Shown piece after piece: positions 1 through 5,988 of a stretch of 7,814 nt of DNA. The position numbers and the translations under genes were made by a program. This stretch comes from Limisphaerales bacterium (GTDB lineage: Bacteria; Verrucomicrobiota; Verrucomicrobiae; Limisphaerales; UBA11358): the NCBI GenBank assembly GCA_003152145.1, contig PLZL01000179.1, forward strand, positions 1 to 7,814. The letters are read 5' to 3'. The number at the start of each line of letters is the position of its first letter. The stretch's first letter is position 1. The notes under the pieces are model-generated. The model ran no database searches. It saw only the letters and a program-made list of their open reading frames with translations, and was not told the DNA's origin.

Positions 1-598
1 AGTTCTTCAGCAGTTGCAGGCCGATTTTCTGGCTTTTCTCCGGGTGAAATTGCGTGGCGAAGACATTCTCGCGCCAGACGGACGACGCAAAAGTGTCGCC
101 GTATTCCGTGCGCGTGGCGACGATGCCCGTGTCCACCGGCTGCGGATAAAAGCTGTGGACGAAATAAACGTAGCTGCCGTCGGCGATGCCACGGTAGAGC
201 GGGCAATCGGTCTTCACAATCTCAAGCTGGTTCCAGCCGATTTGCGGAATTTTCAATCCGTGCTTTTCCGAGAAGCGGATGACGCTGCCCTTGAAAACGG
301 CAAGCCCGGCGGCGCAGGAATTGAATTCGTCGCTTCGTTCAAACAGCGCCTGATAACCGACGCAGATGCCGAGAAACGGTTTGCCGGTCTTGATGAATTC
401 GCGCGCGGCTTCGAGCAGTTCCTGTTTGCGCAGGGCGTTGATGCAATCGTCGAACGCGCCGACGCCGGGCAGCACCATCGCGCAGGCGTCGCCGATTTCG
501 CGCGGCGTTTTCACCACGCGCACGTCCGCGCCGACCTTGAGCAGCGCCTTTTGCGCGCTGCGCAGGTTGCCGGAGCCGTAATCGAGCAAGGCAATCAC
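1..598 (-). CDS. hisH: Imidazole glycerol phosphate synthase, glutamine amidotransferase subunit HisH (3' end cut by window)
   Basis: HisH hydrolyses glutamine and channels ammonia to HisF, which turns PRFAR into imidazole glycerol phosphate and AICAR in cytoplasmic histidine biosynthesis. Translating the minus strand from a GTG at 598 gives 199 residues up to the window edge. They open with IALLDYGSGNLRSA, the class I amidotransferase start. The nucleophile elbow GICVGYQAL contains Cys79, and the catalytic pair is His185 and Glu187 in QFHPEKS near the C-terminus. Other family landmarks are LPGVGAF (43-49), IGWN (120-123) and YFVHSFY (145-151). HisH proteins are about 200 to 210 residues, so only a few are missing. 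The GTG is chosen because an in-frame TAA lies four codons upstream; no clear Shine-Dalgarno is visible. Residue 119 is Gln in PQIGWN, where many homologues have His (PHMGWN); this is a minor variation. It is transcribed divergently from the glycosyltransferase gene. Confidence 0.96.
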   Translation of the reverse strand, partial: MIALLDYGSGNLRSAQKALLKVGADVRVVKTPREIGDACAMVLPGVGAFDDCINALRKQELLEAAREFIKTGKPFLGICVGYQALFERSDEFNSCAAGLAVFKGSVIRFSEKHGLKIPQIGWNQLEIVKTDCPLYRGIADGSYVYFVHSFYPQPVDTGIVATRTEYGDTFASSVWRENVFATQFHPEKSQKIGLQLLKN

Positions 599-686
599 GC
601 AGACGATTTAGCCATAGACCCGCTGCGCCGCGCGATTAAAAAATTTGAGTAAAAAGTGCATCTGCCCCGACTGTTGCTGAAAGTGT

Positions 687-698
687 GCCCACGTGGGC
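687..698. promoter_or_regulatory. 12-base perfect palindrome in the hisH / glycosyltransferase divergent gap
   Basis: GCCCACGTGGGC reads identically on both strands and has no loop, so it suits binding of a dimeric protein better than an RNA hairpin. It lies 89 bases upstream of hisH and 85 bases upstream of the glycosyltransferase ATG at 783, in the only divergent gap of the window. A role as an operator is inference; a 12-base palindrome can also arise by chance in GC-rich DNA. Confidence 0.3.
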
Positions 699-782
699 GC
701 AGCGCGGCGAGTGAACACGGATGAAACGTGGATTTTCAAAAAGCTTTTGCTGGAAATTGTTCCGTGCTATTTCAATGCGCAA

Positions 783-2438
783 ATGGAAAATCAACCGGCG
801 ACAAATCCTTCCCGCAATTCGTTGGCTTGTCTCTGGCCGTGGCTGTTTGTGTTGGTGGTGGTTCTGTTTGTCGGCTTCATCCGCGTTCGCCTGCTGGACA
901 TGCCGCTGGAGCGTGATGAGGGCGAATATGCCTACGCCGGCCAGTTGATTCTTCAAGGGATTCCGCCTTACGAACTGGCTTACAACATGAAATTGCCGGG
1001 GACATATTTTATTTACGCGCTCGGCATGGCGGTGTTCGGGCAAACCACTGCGGGAGTGCATCTGACGCTGCTCGTGGCAAATGCGCTGACAATCATCTTC
1101 GTTTTTCTGCTGGCCAGAAAACTTTTTGGGACGACGGGGGGTTTGGTGGCGTGTGCCAGTTACGGCGTCATGTCGGTGAGTGTGCCGGTCTTGGGGATGG
1201 CGGCACACGCCACGCAGTTCGTTGTTTTGTTTGCGGTGCCGGCGACATTGCTGTTGTGGCATGCGGACGAAAACAAGCATGCCGGGACTTTGTTTTTCAG
1301 CGGGTTGCTTTACGGGCTGGCGTTCCTGATGAAGCAGCAGGGGATTTGCTTCTGTCTTTTCGGATGGCTGTTTGTCGTCGCGCGGGCGATGGGGGAGAAA
1401 TCGCTGTTTTCCACCGGCTTTGTGAAAGAGAATTGCGCCTTTGACGGCGGAATGCTTCTGCCGTTTGGATTGACCTGTCTGGCTCTCGCGTGCGCCGGCG
1501 TTTTTTCCAGGTTCTGGTTTTGGACTTTCACCTACGCCCATTCGTATGTGACGGCCATGCCGTTGCAGGAAGGGTGGCAACACCTCGCCGCTTATCTGAA
1601 CGGTTCCCTCGATGTGACCCTGGGATTCTGGGTGATTTTGATTTTGGGATTGCCACTGGCCTTTTGTGACAAGGGCATTCGGCGGCAAACTTTCTTCGCG
1701 GCCGGGTTCGGACTTTTTTCGTTTCTCGGCGTGGCGGTTGGACTTTATTTCCGCACGCACTATTTCGTCATGGTGTTGCCCGCCTTCGCCATCCTGCTTG
1801 GGGCGGCGGTGGTCGCGATGCAACGGGCGATGCGTTTCCGAATCGTCACGAATGTTTTCAAAAGTCTCCCGTTGATTTTGTTTGCGACGGCTTTGGCATG
1901 GGTCATTTTCTATCAAAGCCAGTTTTTCTTCGGCTGGTCGCCGGCTCAAAACGGTCGGATCATTTATGGCCTGGATCCTTTTGAGGAATCCATCGCCGTC
2001 GCGCAATATGTCCGCGAGCACTCCGCGCCCGATGCGCGCATCGCGGTGGTTGGCTCGGAGCCGGAAATTTATTTCTACGCGAAACGCCGTTCCGCCACGG
2101 GCTACATTTACACCTACGCACTTATGGAATTGCAGCCCCATGCGCGGGAAATGCAGCAGGACATGATTCGGGAAATTGAAACGAACCGGCCGGAATATCT
2201 GGCGTATGTATCCTGCGGAAATTCATGGCTCTTTCAACCCCGCTCGGACCGGGCAATCTTGGAGTGGTGCGAGCAATACGCCGGACGCTTTTACGAACCA
2301 GTTGGCTTCGTCCGCAAAAATTCCGCCGGCGAGGTGGAAAGCTTTTGGGATGACGCGGCAAAAAACCATCGCAACGACGGTGGAGAATATATCGCGGTAT
2401 TCAAGCGGAAGCCGGAGCCGTTGGAAGGAAATAACTAA
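783..2438 (+). CDS. GT39/ArnT-like integral membrane glycosyltransferase (GT-C fold)
   Basis: The 551-residue protein resembles the dolichyl/undecaprenyl-phosphate-sugar-dependent transferases of the GT39 (PMT/ArnT-like) group, which move a sugar from a lipid carrier onto an acceptor on the outer face of the membrane. After a first membrane segment (about 18-36) comes the acidic loop motif RDEGEYAYAG (44-53), where the catalytic Asp/Glu is expected. MKLPG (69-73) follows at the start of the next membrane stretch. About ten further hydrophobic segments extend to about residue 378. The soluble tail (about 395-551) contains IAVVGSEPEIYFYAKRR, a pattern common in this group. The frame is open upstream to a GTG at 693, but those 30 extra residues are not hydrophobic or family-like, so ATG 783 is preferred; neither start has a good Shine-Dalgarno. 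Donor and acceptor cannot be read from the sequence. It stands alone on the plus strand and converges on rlmN. Confidence 0.85.
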   Translation: MENQPATNPSRNSLACLWPWLFVLVVVLFVGFIRVRLLDMPLERDEGEYAYAGQLILQGIPPYELAYNMKLPGTYFIYALGMAVFGQTTAGVHLTLLVANALTIIFVFLLARKLFGTTGGLVACASYGVMSVSVPVLGMAAHATQFVVLFAVPATLLLWHADENKHAGTLFFSGLLYGLAFLMKQQGICFCLFGWLFVVARAMGEKSLFSTGFVKENCAFDGGMLLPFGLTCLALACAGVFSRFWFWTFTYAHSYVTAMPLQEGWQHLAAYLNGSLDVTLGFWVILILGLPLAFCDKGIRRQTFFAAGFGLFSFLGVAVGLYFRTHYFVMVLPAFAILLGAAVVAMQRAMRFRIVTNVFKSLPLILFATALAWVIFYQSQFFFGWSPAQNGRIIYGLDPFEESIAVAQYVREHSAPDARIAVVGSEPEIYFYAKRRSATGYIYTYALMELQPHAREMQQDMIREIETNRPEYLAYVSCGNSWLFQPRSDRAILEWCEQYAGRFYEPVGFVRKNSAGEVESFWDDAAKNHRNDGGEYIAVFKRKPEPLEGNN

Positions 2439-2468
2439 ATCCTAAACCCGAAGGACTAAAGAAGTTCC

Positions 2469-2550
2469 AATGACAAATGTTGAATGGCACTTCGGCGTCT
2501 GCTCGGCCATTCGTCATTCTTTTGTCATTAGGGCTTCGTCATTCGTCATT
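2469..2550. repeat. Heptad repeat element (TGACGAA type) between the glycosyltransferase and rlmN
   Basis: On the minus strand this stretch is built from 7-base units such as AATGACG, AATGACG and AATGACA; on the plus strand they appear as repeated ATTCGTC. Both orientations are present: AATGACAAATG (2469-2479) faces CATTCGTCATT (2509-2519), and GAATGGC (2482-2488) pairs with GCCATTC (2506-2512) around a 17-base loop. The rlmN stop codon (2546-2548) lies within one of the units. The gap separates two convergent genes, so the hairpin could act as a two-way terminator, but there is no clean T-run after a strong stem. It shares the TGAC core and 7-base period with the elements at 3139-3205 and 6775-6867. 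Confidence 0.6.
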
Positions 2551-3661
2551 TTAAATTCTCCGTCTTCAGCCGCAACTGACCGCAGGCCGCGTCAATGTCG
2601 TGGCCCTTTTCGCGGCGCAGCGTGGCGGTGACCTTTTGCTTTTCCAGCGCGGCGAGAAACGCCTCGCAAACTTTTTCCGCCGGACGTTCCCATCGCAGGC
2701 CTTCGACCTTGTTGTAAGGAATCAAATTCACCTTGGCGAACAGCTTTTTGGCTAGCGCGGCGAGCGGCCTGGCTTGTTCGATTGAATCGTTCACGCCGGC
2801 GATCAAAATATACTCGAACGTGAGCATCCGGCCCCTTTGAATCTGGTAATGCTCGCACGCGGCGATGAGTTCCTTGAGCGGATACTTGTGATTGACCGGC
2901 ATGATTCTGTTGCGGACCTCGTCCGTGGCGCCGTGCAGTGAAATCGCCAGACGGAATTGCAGCGGCTCGGCGGCGAGTCTGCGGATTTGCGGGGCGAGGC
3001 CGCTCGTCGAAATCGTGATTTTGCGCGCGCCGATGCCGCCGCCCCATGGCGCGTTCAGGATTTTGAGCGCCTTGAGCAAATGCTCGTAATTCGCCAGCGG
3101 CTCGCCCATGCCCATGACGACGATGTTGTCCACGGCGCGTGACAAGTGACGGGTGACAGGTGACGGGATTTCGTCTCGCGCCACTTGCGCCTTGTCACTT
3201 GCCACAAGTCTTTCCACCGCCAGAACCTGTTCCACGATTTCGTCCGGCGTGAGGTTGCGTTTCCAGCCATCCAAACCGCTCGCGCAGAATTTGCATCCGT
3301 AGGCGCAGCCGACCTGTGTGGAAATGCAGAGCGTGTGCCGGTCGCTGGCCTCGCCGTAAAGCGCGGGATTGGCCGGAATCAAAACGCTTTCGATGAGCGA
3401 ATGGTCGTGCAGCCGCCAGAGGAATTTCTGGGTCGTGTCGTGGGAACCTTGCTTGTGGACGAGTTCGAGACTGTGCAGCGAAAACTTTTCACGCAACTTT
3501 TCGCGCAGTGGCTTGGGCAGATTGGTCATCGCCTCCCATGTCGCGACGCGACGGGCATACAGCCATTCGAGCAGTTGCGTGACGCGATAGGTTGGTTGGT
3601 TCCAACGTTTGAATTGGGTTTCGAGCTCCTCGCGCGTGAACGATTTGATGTCGGTCGGCAC
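2546..3661 (-). CDS. rlmN: Dual-specificity 23S rRNA (A2503-C2) / tRNA (A37-C2) methyltransferase RlmN, with an internal insertion
   Basis: RlmN is a radical-SAM enzyme that methylates C2 of adenine 2503 in 23S rRNA and adenine 37 in some tRNAs, using a [4Fe-4S] cluster and two catalytic cysteines. The 371-residue product has all key elements: Cys112 in TLCIS, cluster cysteines 119, 123 and 126 in GCAYGCKFCASG, GMGEPLANY (184-192), the SAM-site strand KITISTSGL (214-222), SLHGATDEVRNRIMPVN (241-257) and Cys360 in GHDIDAACGQL. The GTG start opens MPTDIKSFTREEL, and the same start is preserved in both partial copies at 4835-4911 and 5891-5967. Residues about 153-174, between VEQVL and NIVVMGMGEP, are extra compared with RlmN proteins I know, where this linker is about 16 residues shorter. 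The added codons coincide with a palindromic repeat. The rlmN stop codon also falls in a repeat. It follows prepilin A by 114 bases; this gap has no clear promoter or terminator. Confidence 0.96.
   Translation of the reverse strand: MPTDIKSFTREELETQFKRWNQPTYRVTQLLEWLYARRVATWEAMTNLPKPLREKLREKFSLHSLELVHKQGSHDTTQKFLWRLHDHSLIESVLIPANPALYGEASDRHTLCISTQVGCAYGCKFCASGLDGWKRNLTPDEIVEQVLAVERLVASDKAQVARDEIPSPVTRHLSRAVDNIVVMGMGEPLANYEHLLKALKILNAPWGGGIGARKITISTSGLAPQIRRLAAEPLQFRLAISLHGATDEVRNRIMPVNHKYPLKELIAACEHYQIQRGRMLTFEYILIAGVNDSIEQARPLAALAKKLFAKVNLIPYNKVEGLRWERPAEKVCEAFLAALEKQKVTATLRREKGHDIDAACGQLRLKTENLK
3139..3205 (-). repeat. In-frame palindromic heptad element inside rlmN
   Basis: Four tandem 7-base units (GTGACAA, GTGACGG, GTGACAG, GTGACGG) occupy 3139-3166 on the plus strand. 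The opposite arm (3180-3205) reads on the minus strand as GTGGCAA, GTGACAA, GGCGCAA, GTGGC. The two 26-base arms are inverted repeats with about 19 matching positions around a 15-base loop. The element encodes rlmN residues 153-174 without breaking the frame and matches the extra linker residues almost exactly. Its arms are about 76-79% identical to those of the element in prepilin C (6775-6867), so this is a dispersed repeat and not a local accident. Confidence 0.8.
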
Positions 3662-3775
3662 ACGGACAGGTTAAACCACACCGGGCCCGAATCCAAGCGC
3701 GTCTGTTGTCCGCCGAATTTTGTTGCGCGATGCCAATTGAAGGCGGCCAAATTATTTCAGGCGCGTAGCGTATTG

Positions 3776-4681
3776 CTACAGCCAGAAGACGTCGGGATTA
3801 TTTGGCGAGGGAAACTGGTCGGGAACCAATCCGCCGGACACGAGCGGCGGCATGGTCCGATCATCCATCCAGCGTTTGAGTTCGGCGTGGCCATCCACAA
3901 ACGAAAACCCGCCCGCGCGATGATGGTAGCTGCCGGGCAGGTCATAGAAGCCGGCTTGCGCGGGATTATCAGGCCAGCCACGCAGGTCGGAGGCGAAGTT
4001 GCCCCAATCAATGCTGTCTTCCCGCATATCCAGCAGCAGAAAAGTCCCCGACGGGCCGGGGTCAGTGAAATCGCCCATCTTAAAATACACGCGCCACGGG
4101 CTGCCACCCCGCGTGCCCGGCGGATAATACGCTGGATTTACCCAGCCAGCGCCGCCGGACAGTCCCCCGTCGTAGCCGACAAAACCGCCGATCCAAAAGT
4201 TCATGGACATGCTGCGCACGCGGGGTTTTTGCCCGCCGTTGACGGTCACGAAAGAATGGTCCGCCGGACATTTCCAGATGGCTGCGCTTTTGCTGCAATA
4301 ATTCCAGAGCTGACTCTTGGCGATGTCCTGGTTCACGTCCCAATTTGACGGATTGTTCGGATTGAAATCCATTTGCCCGCCAACCCAGGCGTGCTTGCTT
4401 TCCTCGTCAAGGGCGGCGGGGCCATACGGCCAGTGGCTTGCATAGGGAACAAAGTCGTTGTTGTCATCCACATACATTTTCCAGGCCAAGGCCAGCTGCC
4501 GGTGGTTGTTCATGCATTGTATGCCATAGGCCTTAAGCTTGGCCTTGCCCAAGACCGGCAGCAGCAGCGCCGCCAAAATGGCGATAATCGCGATGACAAC
4601 CAGCAACTCGATGAGGGTCAACGCATCGGCGCGATTGTGAAACAACCGCCGCGCCAGGGTCCTTTCTACGCCGCCACGCAT
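3776..4681 (-). CDS. Prepilin-type H-X9-DG protein A (type II/IV pseudopilin-like)
   Basis: This 301-residue protein has a basic leader ([20 protein letters not shown]), a predicted prepilin peptidase cut after Ala20, and the pilin helix [20 protein letters not shown] with the conserved Glu at mature position +5 (Glu25). The mature domain has Cys56, a C-X8-C pair (129/138) in [14 protein letters not shown], and near the C-terminus His253-X9-Asp263-Gly264 ([13 protein letters not shown]). The last is the hallmark of the 'prepilin-type processing-associated H-X9-DG' proteins abundant in Verrucomicrobia, Lentisphaerae and Planctomycetes. Such proteins are expected in the inner membrane or a pseudopilus; their exact function is not established. 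It is the last of three paralogues and the most divergent in its mature domain. Mature residue 1 is Leu instead of the usual Phe. The 5' codons and upstream region are nearly identical to those of prepilin B. No strong Shine-Dalgarno precedes the ATG. Confidence 0.9.
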   Translation of the reverse strand: MRGGVERTLARRLFHNRADALTLIELLVVIAIIAILAALLLPVLGKAKLKAYGIQCMNNHRQLALAWKMYVDDNNDFVPYASHWPYGPAALDEESKHAWVGGQMDFNPNNPSNWDVNQDIAKSQLWNYCSKSAAIWKCPADHSFVTVNGGQKPRVRSMSMNFWIGGFVGYDGGLSGGAGWVNPAYYPPGTRGGSPWRVYFKMGDFTDPGPSGTFLLLDMREDSIDWGNFASDLRGWPDNPAQAGFYDLPGSYHHRAGGFSFVDGHAELKRWMDDRTMPPLVSGGLVPDQFPSPNNPDVFWL

Positions 4682-4715
4682 TTTGTGAAATTGTGCTACA
4701 AACTACGCCAGCCTT

Positions 4716-4733
4716 TTCAAATTTCCATTTGAA
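4716..4733. promoter_or_regulatory. Inverted repeat TTCAAAT-N4-ATTTGAA upstream of prepilin A
   Basis: TTCAAATTTCCATTTGAA is a perfect 7-base inverted repeat with a 4-base spacer, 35 bases upstream of the prepilin A ATG. It overlaps a TTGAAA hexamer on the minus strand that could serve as a -35 box, with a poor TAGCAC 16 bases further on. The same structure is unchanged upstream of prepilin B and absent upstream of prepilin C. An operator role is inference, since the whole surrounding repeat is conserved between A and B. Confidence 0.35.
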
Positions 4734-4764
4734 TCTTCGGGGCCGGTTTGCGTTCAACATCCGC

Positions 4765-4802
4765 TCAATGCGTCAGCAATTCCAGTTCGCGCAGGCCCTC
4801 GT
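4765..4802 (-). pseudogene. 3'-end fragment of the M23 peptidase gene (scar 2)
   Basis: Read in the peptidase frame, the fragment ends HEGLRELELLTH followed by TGA, against NEGLRELALLTY and TAA at the end of the intact gene (6948-6985). Over these 38 bases there are about four or five differences. It is far too short to function and lies directly upstream of the prepilin A 5' region, exactly as the intact 3' end lies upstream of prepilin C. About 32 bases of unassigned sequence (4803-4834) separate it from the rlmN fragment. Confidence 0.75.
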
Positions 4803-4834
4803 GCGCGAGATCGTCCGGGGCCAGAGTGGGATAC

Positions 4835-4911
4835 CAGTTCCTCGCGTGTCAGGGATTTGATGTCAGTCGGCACTTTTTCAGGTTAAACGATGCGGGCAGG
4901 GAAACCAAGCA
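4835..4911 (-). pseudogene. 5'-end fragment of rlmN (scar 2)
   Basis: From a GTG at 4873 the fragment encodes PTDIKSLTREEL, matching rlmN residues 2-13 with one change (Phe8 to Leu), and then runs into unrelated sequence. Homology also extends upstream: CAGGTTAAAC and CCAAGC occur at exactly the same distances from the GTG as in the intact gene (3667 and 3693 there). Most codon differences from rlmN are synonymous. The hybrid frame would end as a 39-residue peptide at 4754, which is probably not a real product. Confidence 0.85.
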
Positions 4912-4915
4912 GACT

Positions 4916-5737
4916 TCATTCAATGCCCGGCTTGACGCACTGTTGCAGTCGCTGCAAATCATCAAAGTCGGCGTCGGAATAGGCGGGCCAAAAAACACCC
5001 TGGAAAATTTTGGGCGCTTTCCATCGCCAGTGCTCGACATGACCGTCCGCGAAGGAAAGGTTGGCGCCCTGCCGGTGCCGGTCGGCGGGCAGGTCGAGCC
5101 AGTAATCCGACCAATAACCGTCGGGTGAAAAAATGCCGAATGTCCCGTCCCAGATGTCGTATTCCTGGGTGTCAATCAGAACAAAAAGTCCGGACGGTGA
5201 TGGCTGTCGGATTTCGGTGAATTTCTGGAAGGAATTTGGCACGTCCGGGCAGTTCAGGCTGATGCTCATGCAATAACTGCGCGTGCGCTGTAAATTCGGG
5301 TGTCCCACCACGGTGGATTGATCGGCGGGGCAATGATAGATGGCGGGCGTTTGATTGTAGCGGTAAAGGACTCCCTGTTCAAGGTTCGCCGTTGTCGTGT
5401 CAAAAGGCGCGATGCCGGGACACCAGGAGTCTGCATTTTGAACCGTGGTGGGTGAATTGGTGGAACTCGGCGCCATCACGAACCCGCCCACCTGGTTTGG
5501 AGGCAGATAGTCGTCAAAGTCGGCGGTGTAAAGATGGCAGCATTCTTCGAGCTGTTTGAGATTGTTCACGCAGGCGATGCTTTGCGCGGACATTTTGCCT
5601 TTTGAAAGAACCGGCAGCAACAGCGCCGCCAAGATGGCGATAATCGCAATGACGACCAGCAGTTCAATGAGGGTGAACGCATCGGCGCGATTGTGAAACA
5701 ACCGCCGCGCCAGGGTCCTTTTTACGCCGACACGCAT
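4916..5737 (-). CDS. Prepilin-type H-X9-DG protein B (type II/IV pseudopilin-like)
   Basis: This 273-residue protein has a leader nearly identical to that of prepilin A ([20 protein letters not shown]), a predicted cut after Ala20, and mature [20 protein letters not shown] with Glu25 at +5. Its mature domain has YLPPN (77-81), YHCPADQ (134-140) and His221-X9-Asp231-Gly232 ([13 protein letters not shown]), followed by [12 protein letters not shown]. That C-terminal part closely resembles prepilin C ([12 protein letters not shown]), so B and C are sisters in the mature domain, while B and A are sisters in the 5' region. Cysteine content is high, including a CC pair at 66-67. It starts 243 bases after the end of prepilin C, and the gap contains the first scar. 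The ATG lacks a strong Shine-Dalgarno but is supported by the matching start and leader of prepilin A. Confidence 0.9.
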   Translation of the reverse strand: MRVGVKRTLARRLFHNRADAFTLIELLVVIAIIAILAALLLPVLSKGKMSAQSIACVNNLKQLEECCHLYTADFDDYLPPNQVGGFVMAPSSTNSPTTVQNADSWCPGIAPFDTTTANLEQGVLYRYNQTPAIYHCPADQSTVVGHPNLQRTRSYCMSISLNCPDVPNSFQKFTEIRQPSPSGLFVLIDTQEYDIWDGTFGIFSPDGYWSDYWLDLPADRHRQGANLSFADGHVEHWRWKAPKIFQGVFWPAYSDADFDDLQRLQQCVKPGIE

Positions 5738-5771
5738 TTTATGAAATTGTGTTACAAACTACGCCAGCCTT

Positions 5772-5789
5772 TTCAAATTTCCATTTGAA
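5772..5789. promoter_or_regulatory. Inverted repeat TTCAAAT-N4-ATTTGAA upstream of prepilin B
   Basis: This is an identical copy of the inverted repeat at 4716-4733, at the same distance from the prepilin B start codon. A shared operator for A and B is possible but not shown, as the flanks are equally conserved. Confidence 0.35.
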
Positions 5790-5820
5790 TCTTCGGGGCT
5801 GGTTTGCGTTCAACATCCGC

Positions 5821-5858
5821 TCAATACGTCAGCAATTCCGGTTCGCACAGGCCCTCGT
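5821..5858 (-). pseudogene. 3'-end fragment of the M23 peptidase gene (scar 1)
   Basis: In the peptidase frame this ends HEGLCEPELLTY then TGA, against NEGLRELALLTY in the intact gene. Relative to the other scar it has changes Arg to Cys, Leu to Pro and His to Tyr, consistent with decay without coding constraint. Bases 5859-5890 between this and the rlmN fragment are of unassigned origin. Confidence 0.75.
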
Positions 5859-5890
5859 GCGCGAGATCGTCCGGGGCCAGAGCGGGATAC

Positions 5891-5967
5891 CAGTTCCTCG
5901 CGTGTCAGGGATTTGATGTCAGTCGGCACGCGGGCAGGTTAAACGGAGCACACGGGGAAACCAAGCG
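5891..5967 (-). pseudogene. 5'-end fragment of rlmN (scar 1)
   Basis: A GTG at 5929 followed by PTDIKSLTREEL repeats the RlmN N-terminus, and the upstream blocks CAGGTTAAAC (5935-5944) and CCAAGCG (5961-5967) keep the spacing seen before the intact gene. Over the first 13 codons there are 7 differences from rlmN in 39 bases; only one residue changes. The first 13 codons are identical in both scars, so one scar was copied from the other. It begins 50 bases after prepilin C ends, as rlmN itself follows prepilin A. Confidence 0.85.
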
Positions 5968-5974
5968 GGTAATG

Positions 5975-5988
5975 TTTCCTTAAGGAAA
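5975..5988. repeat. 14-base perfect palindrome over the prepilin C stop codon
   Basis: TTTCCTTAAGGAAA is fully self-complementary and includes the TAA stop of prepilin C (5980-5982). With no loop bases it is a poor intrinsic terminator. It may be a protein site or chance. Confidence 0.3.

Larger units (their letters stand above)
4611..4873 (-). repeat. 263-base direct repeat, copy 2 (upstream region and leader of prepilin A)
   Basis: This stretch aligns without gaps to 5667-5929 with 10 mismatches (about 96% identity). It contains, in minus-strand order, the rlmN 5' fragment, the peptidase 3' fragment, the presumed promoter region with a TTCAAAT/ATTTGAA inverted repeat, and the first codons of prepilin A through the leader. 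Identity falls to about 87% in the next 55 bases encoding the pilin helix, then largely disappears in the mature domain. Confidence 0.92.
5667..5929 (-). repeat. 263-base direct repeat, copy 1 (upstream region and leader of prepilin B)
   Basis: This is the partner of 4611-4873: 10 mismatches, no gaps. It runs from the rlmN-fragment start codon through the peptidase fragment and promoter region into the leader codons of prepilin B. Beyond 5929 the copies differ in a 5-base block and then share only short blocks such as CAGGTTAAAC and CCAAGC, which are also present upstream of the intact rlmN. Confidence 0.92.

Noticed and set aside
14..652. 212-codon plus-strand frame over the left end
   Set aside because: The minus strand encodes HisH with catalytic Cys, His and Glu; the plus frame is its shadow.
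700..740. AACACGGATGAAACGTGGAT stretch resembling dispersed ACGGATGAA-type repeats
   Set aside because: Only two degenerate units are present and no second copy exists in the window, so it cannot be supported as a repeat.
693..782. Extended N-terminus for the glycosyltransferase from GTG 693
   Set aside because: The extra 30 residues are not signal-like and overlap the palindromic region; the ATG at 783 gives a normal family N-terminus.
636..2141. Long open frame on the minus strand opposite the glycosyltransferase
   Set aside because: Its product is rich in Gln, Arg, His and Lys with no recognisable domain, and it mirrors a clear multi-pass membrane protein on the other strand; an antisense shadow.
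3139..3205. Short tandem heptads considered as a CRISPR-like array
   Set aside because: Units are 7 bases with no spacers and lie in frame in a gene; they form an inverted repeat, not a repeat-spacer array.
3185..4348. 387-codon plus-strand open frame spanning rlmN and prepilin A
   Set aside because: It runs antisense through two genes with complete motifs and across their intergenic gap; no family resemblance.
4690..4712. Possible sigma-54 promoter (TGGC...TTTGTA) upstream of prepilin A and B
   Set aside because: The spacing between the GG and the TTG element is about two bases too short for the -24/-12 consensus.
4611..5967. Prepilin units as integron gene cassettes
   Set aside because: No integrase, and the repeated joints are explained by rlmN and peptidase fragments, not attC-type sites.
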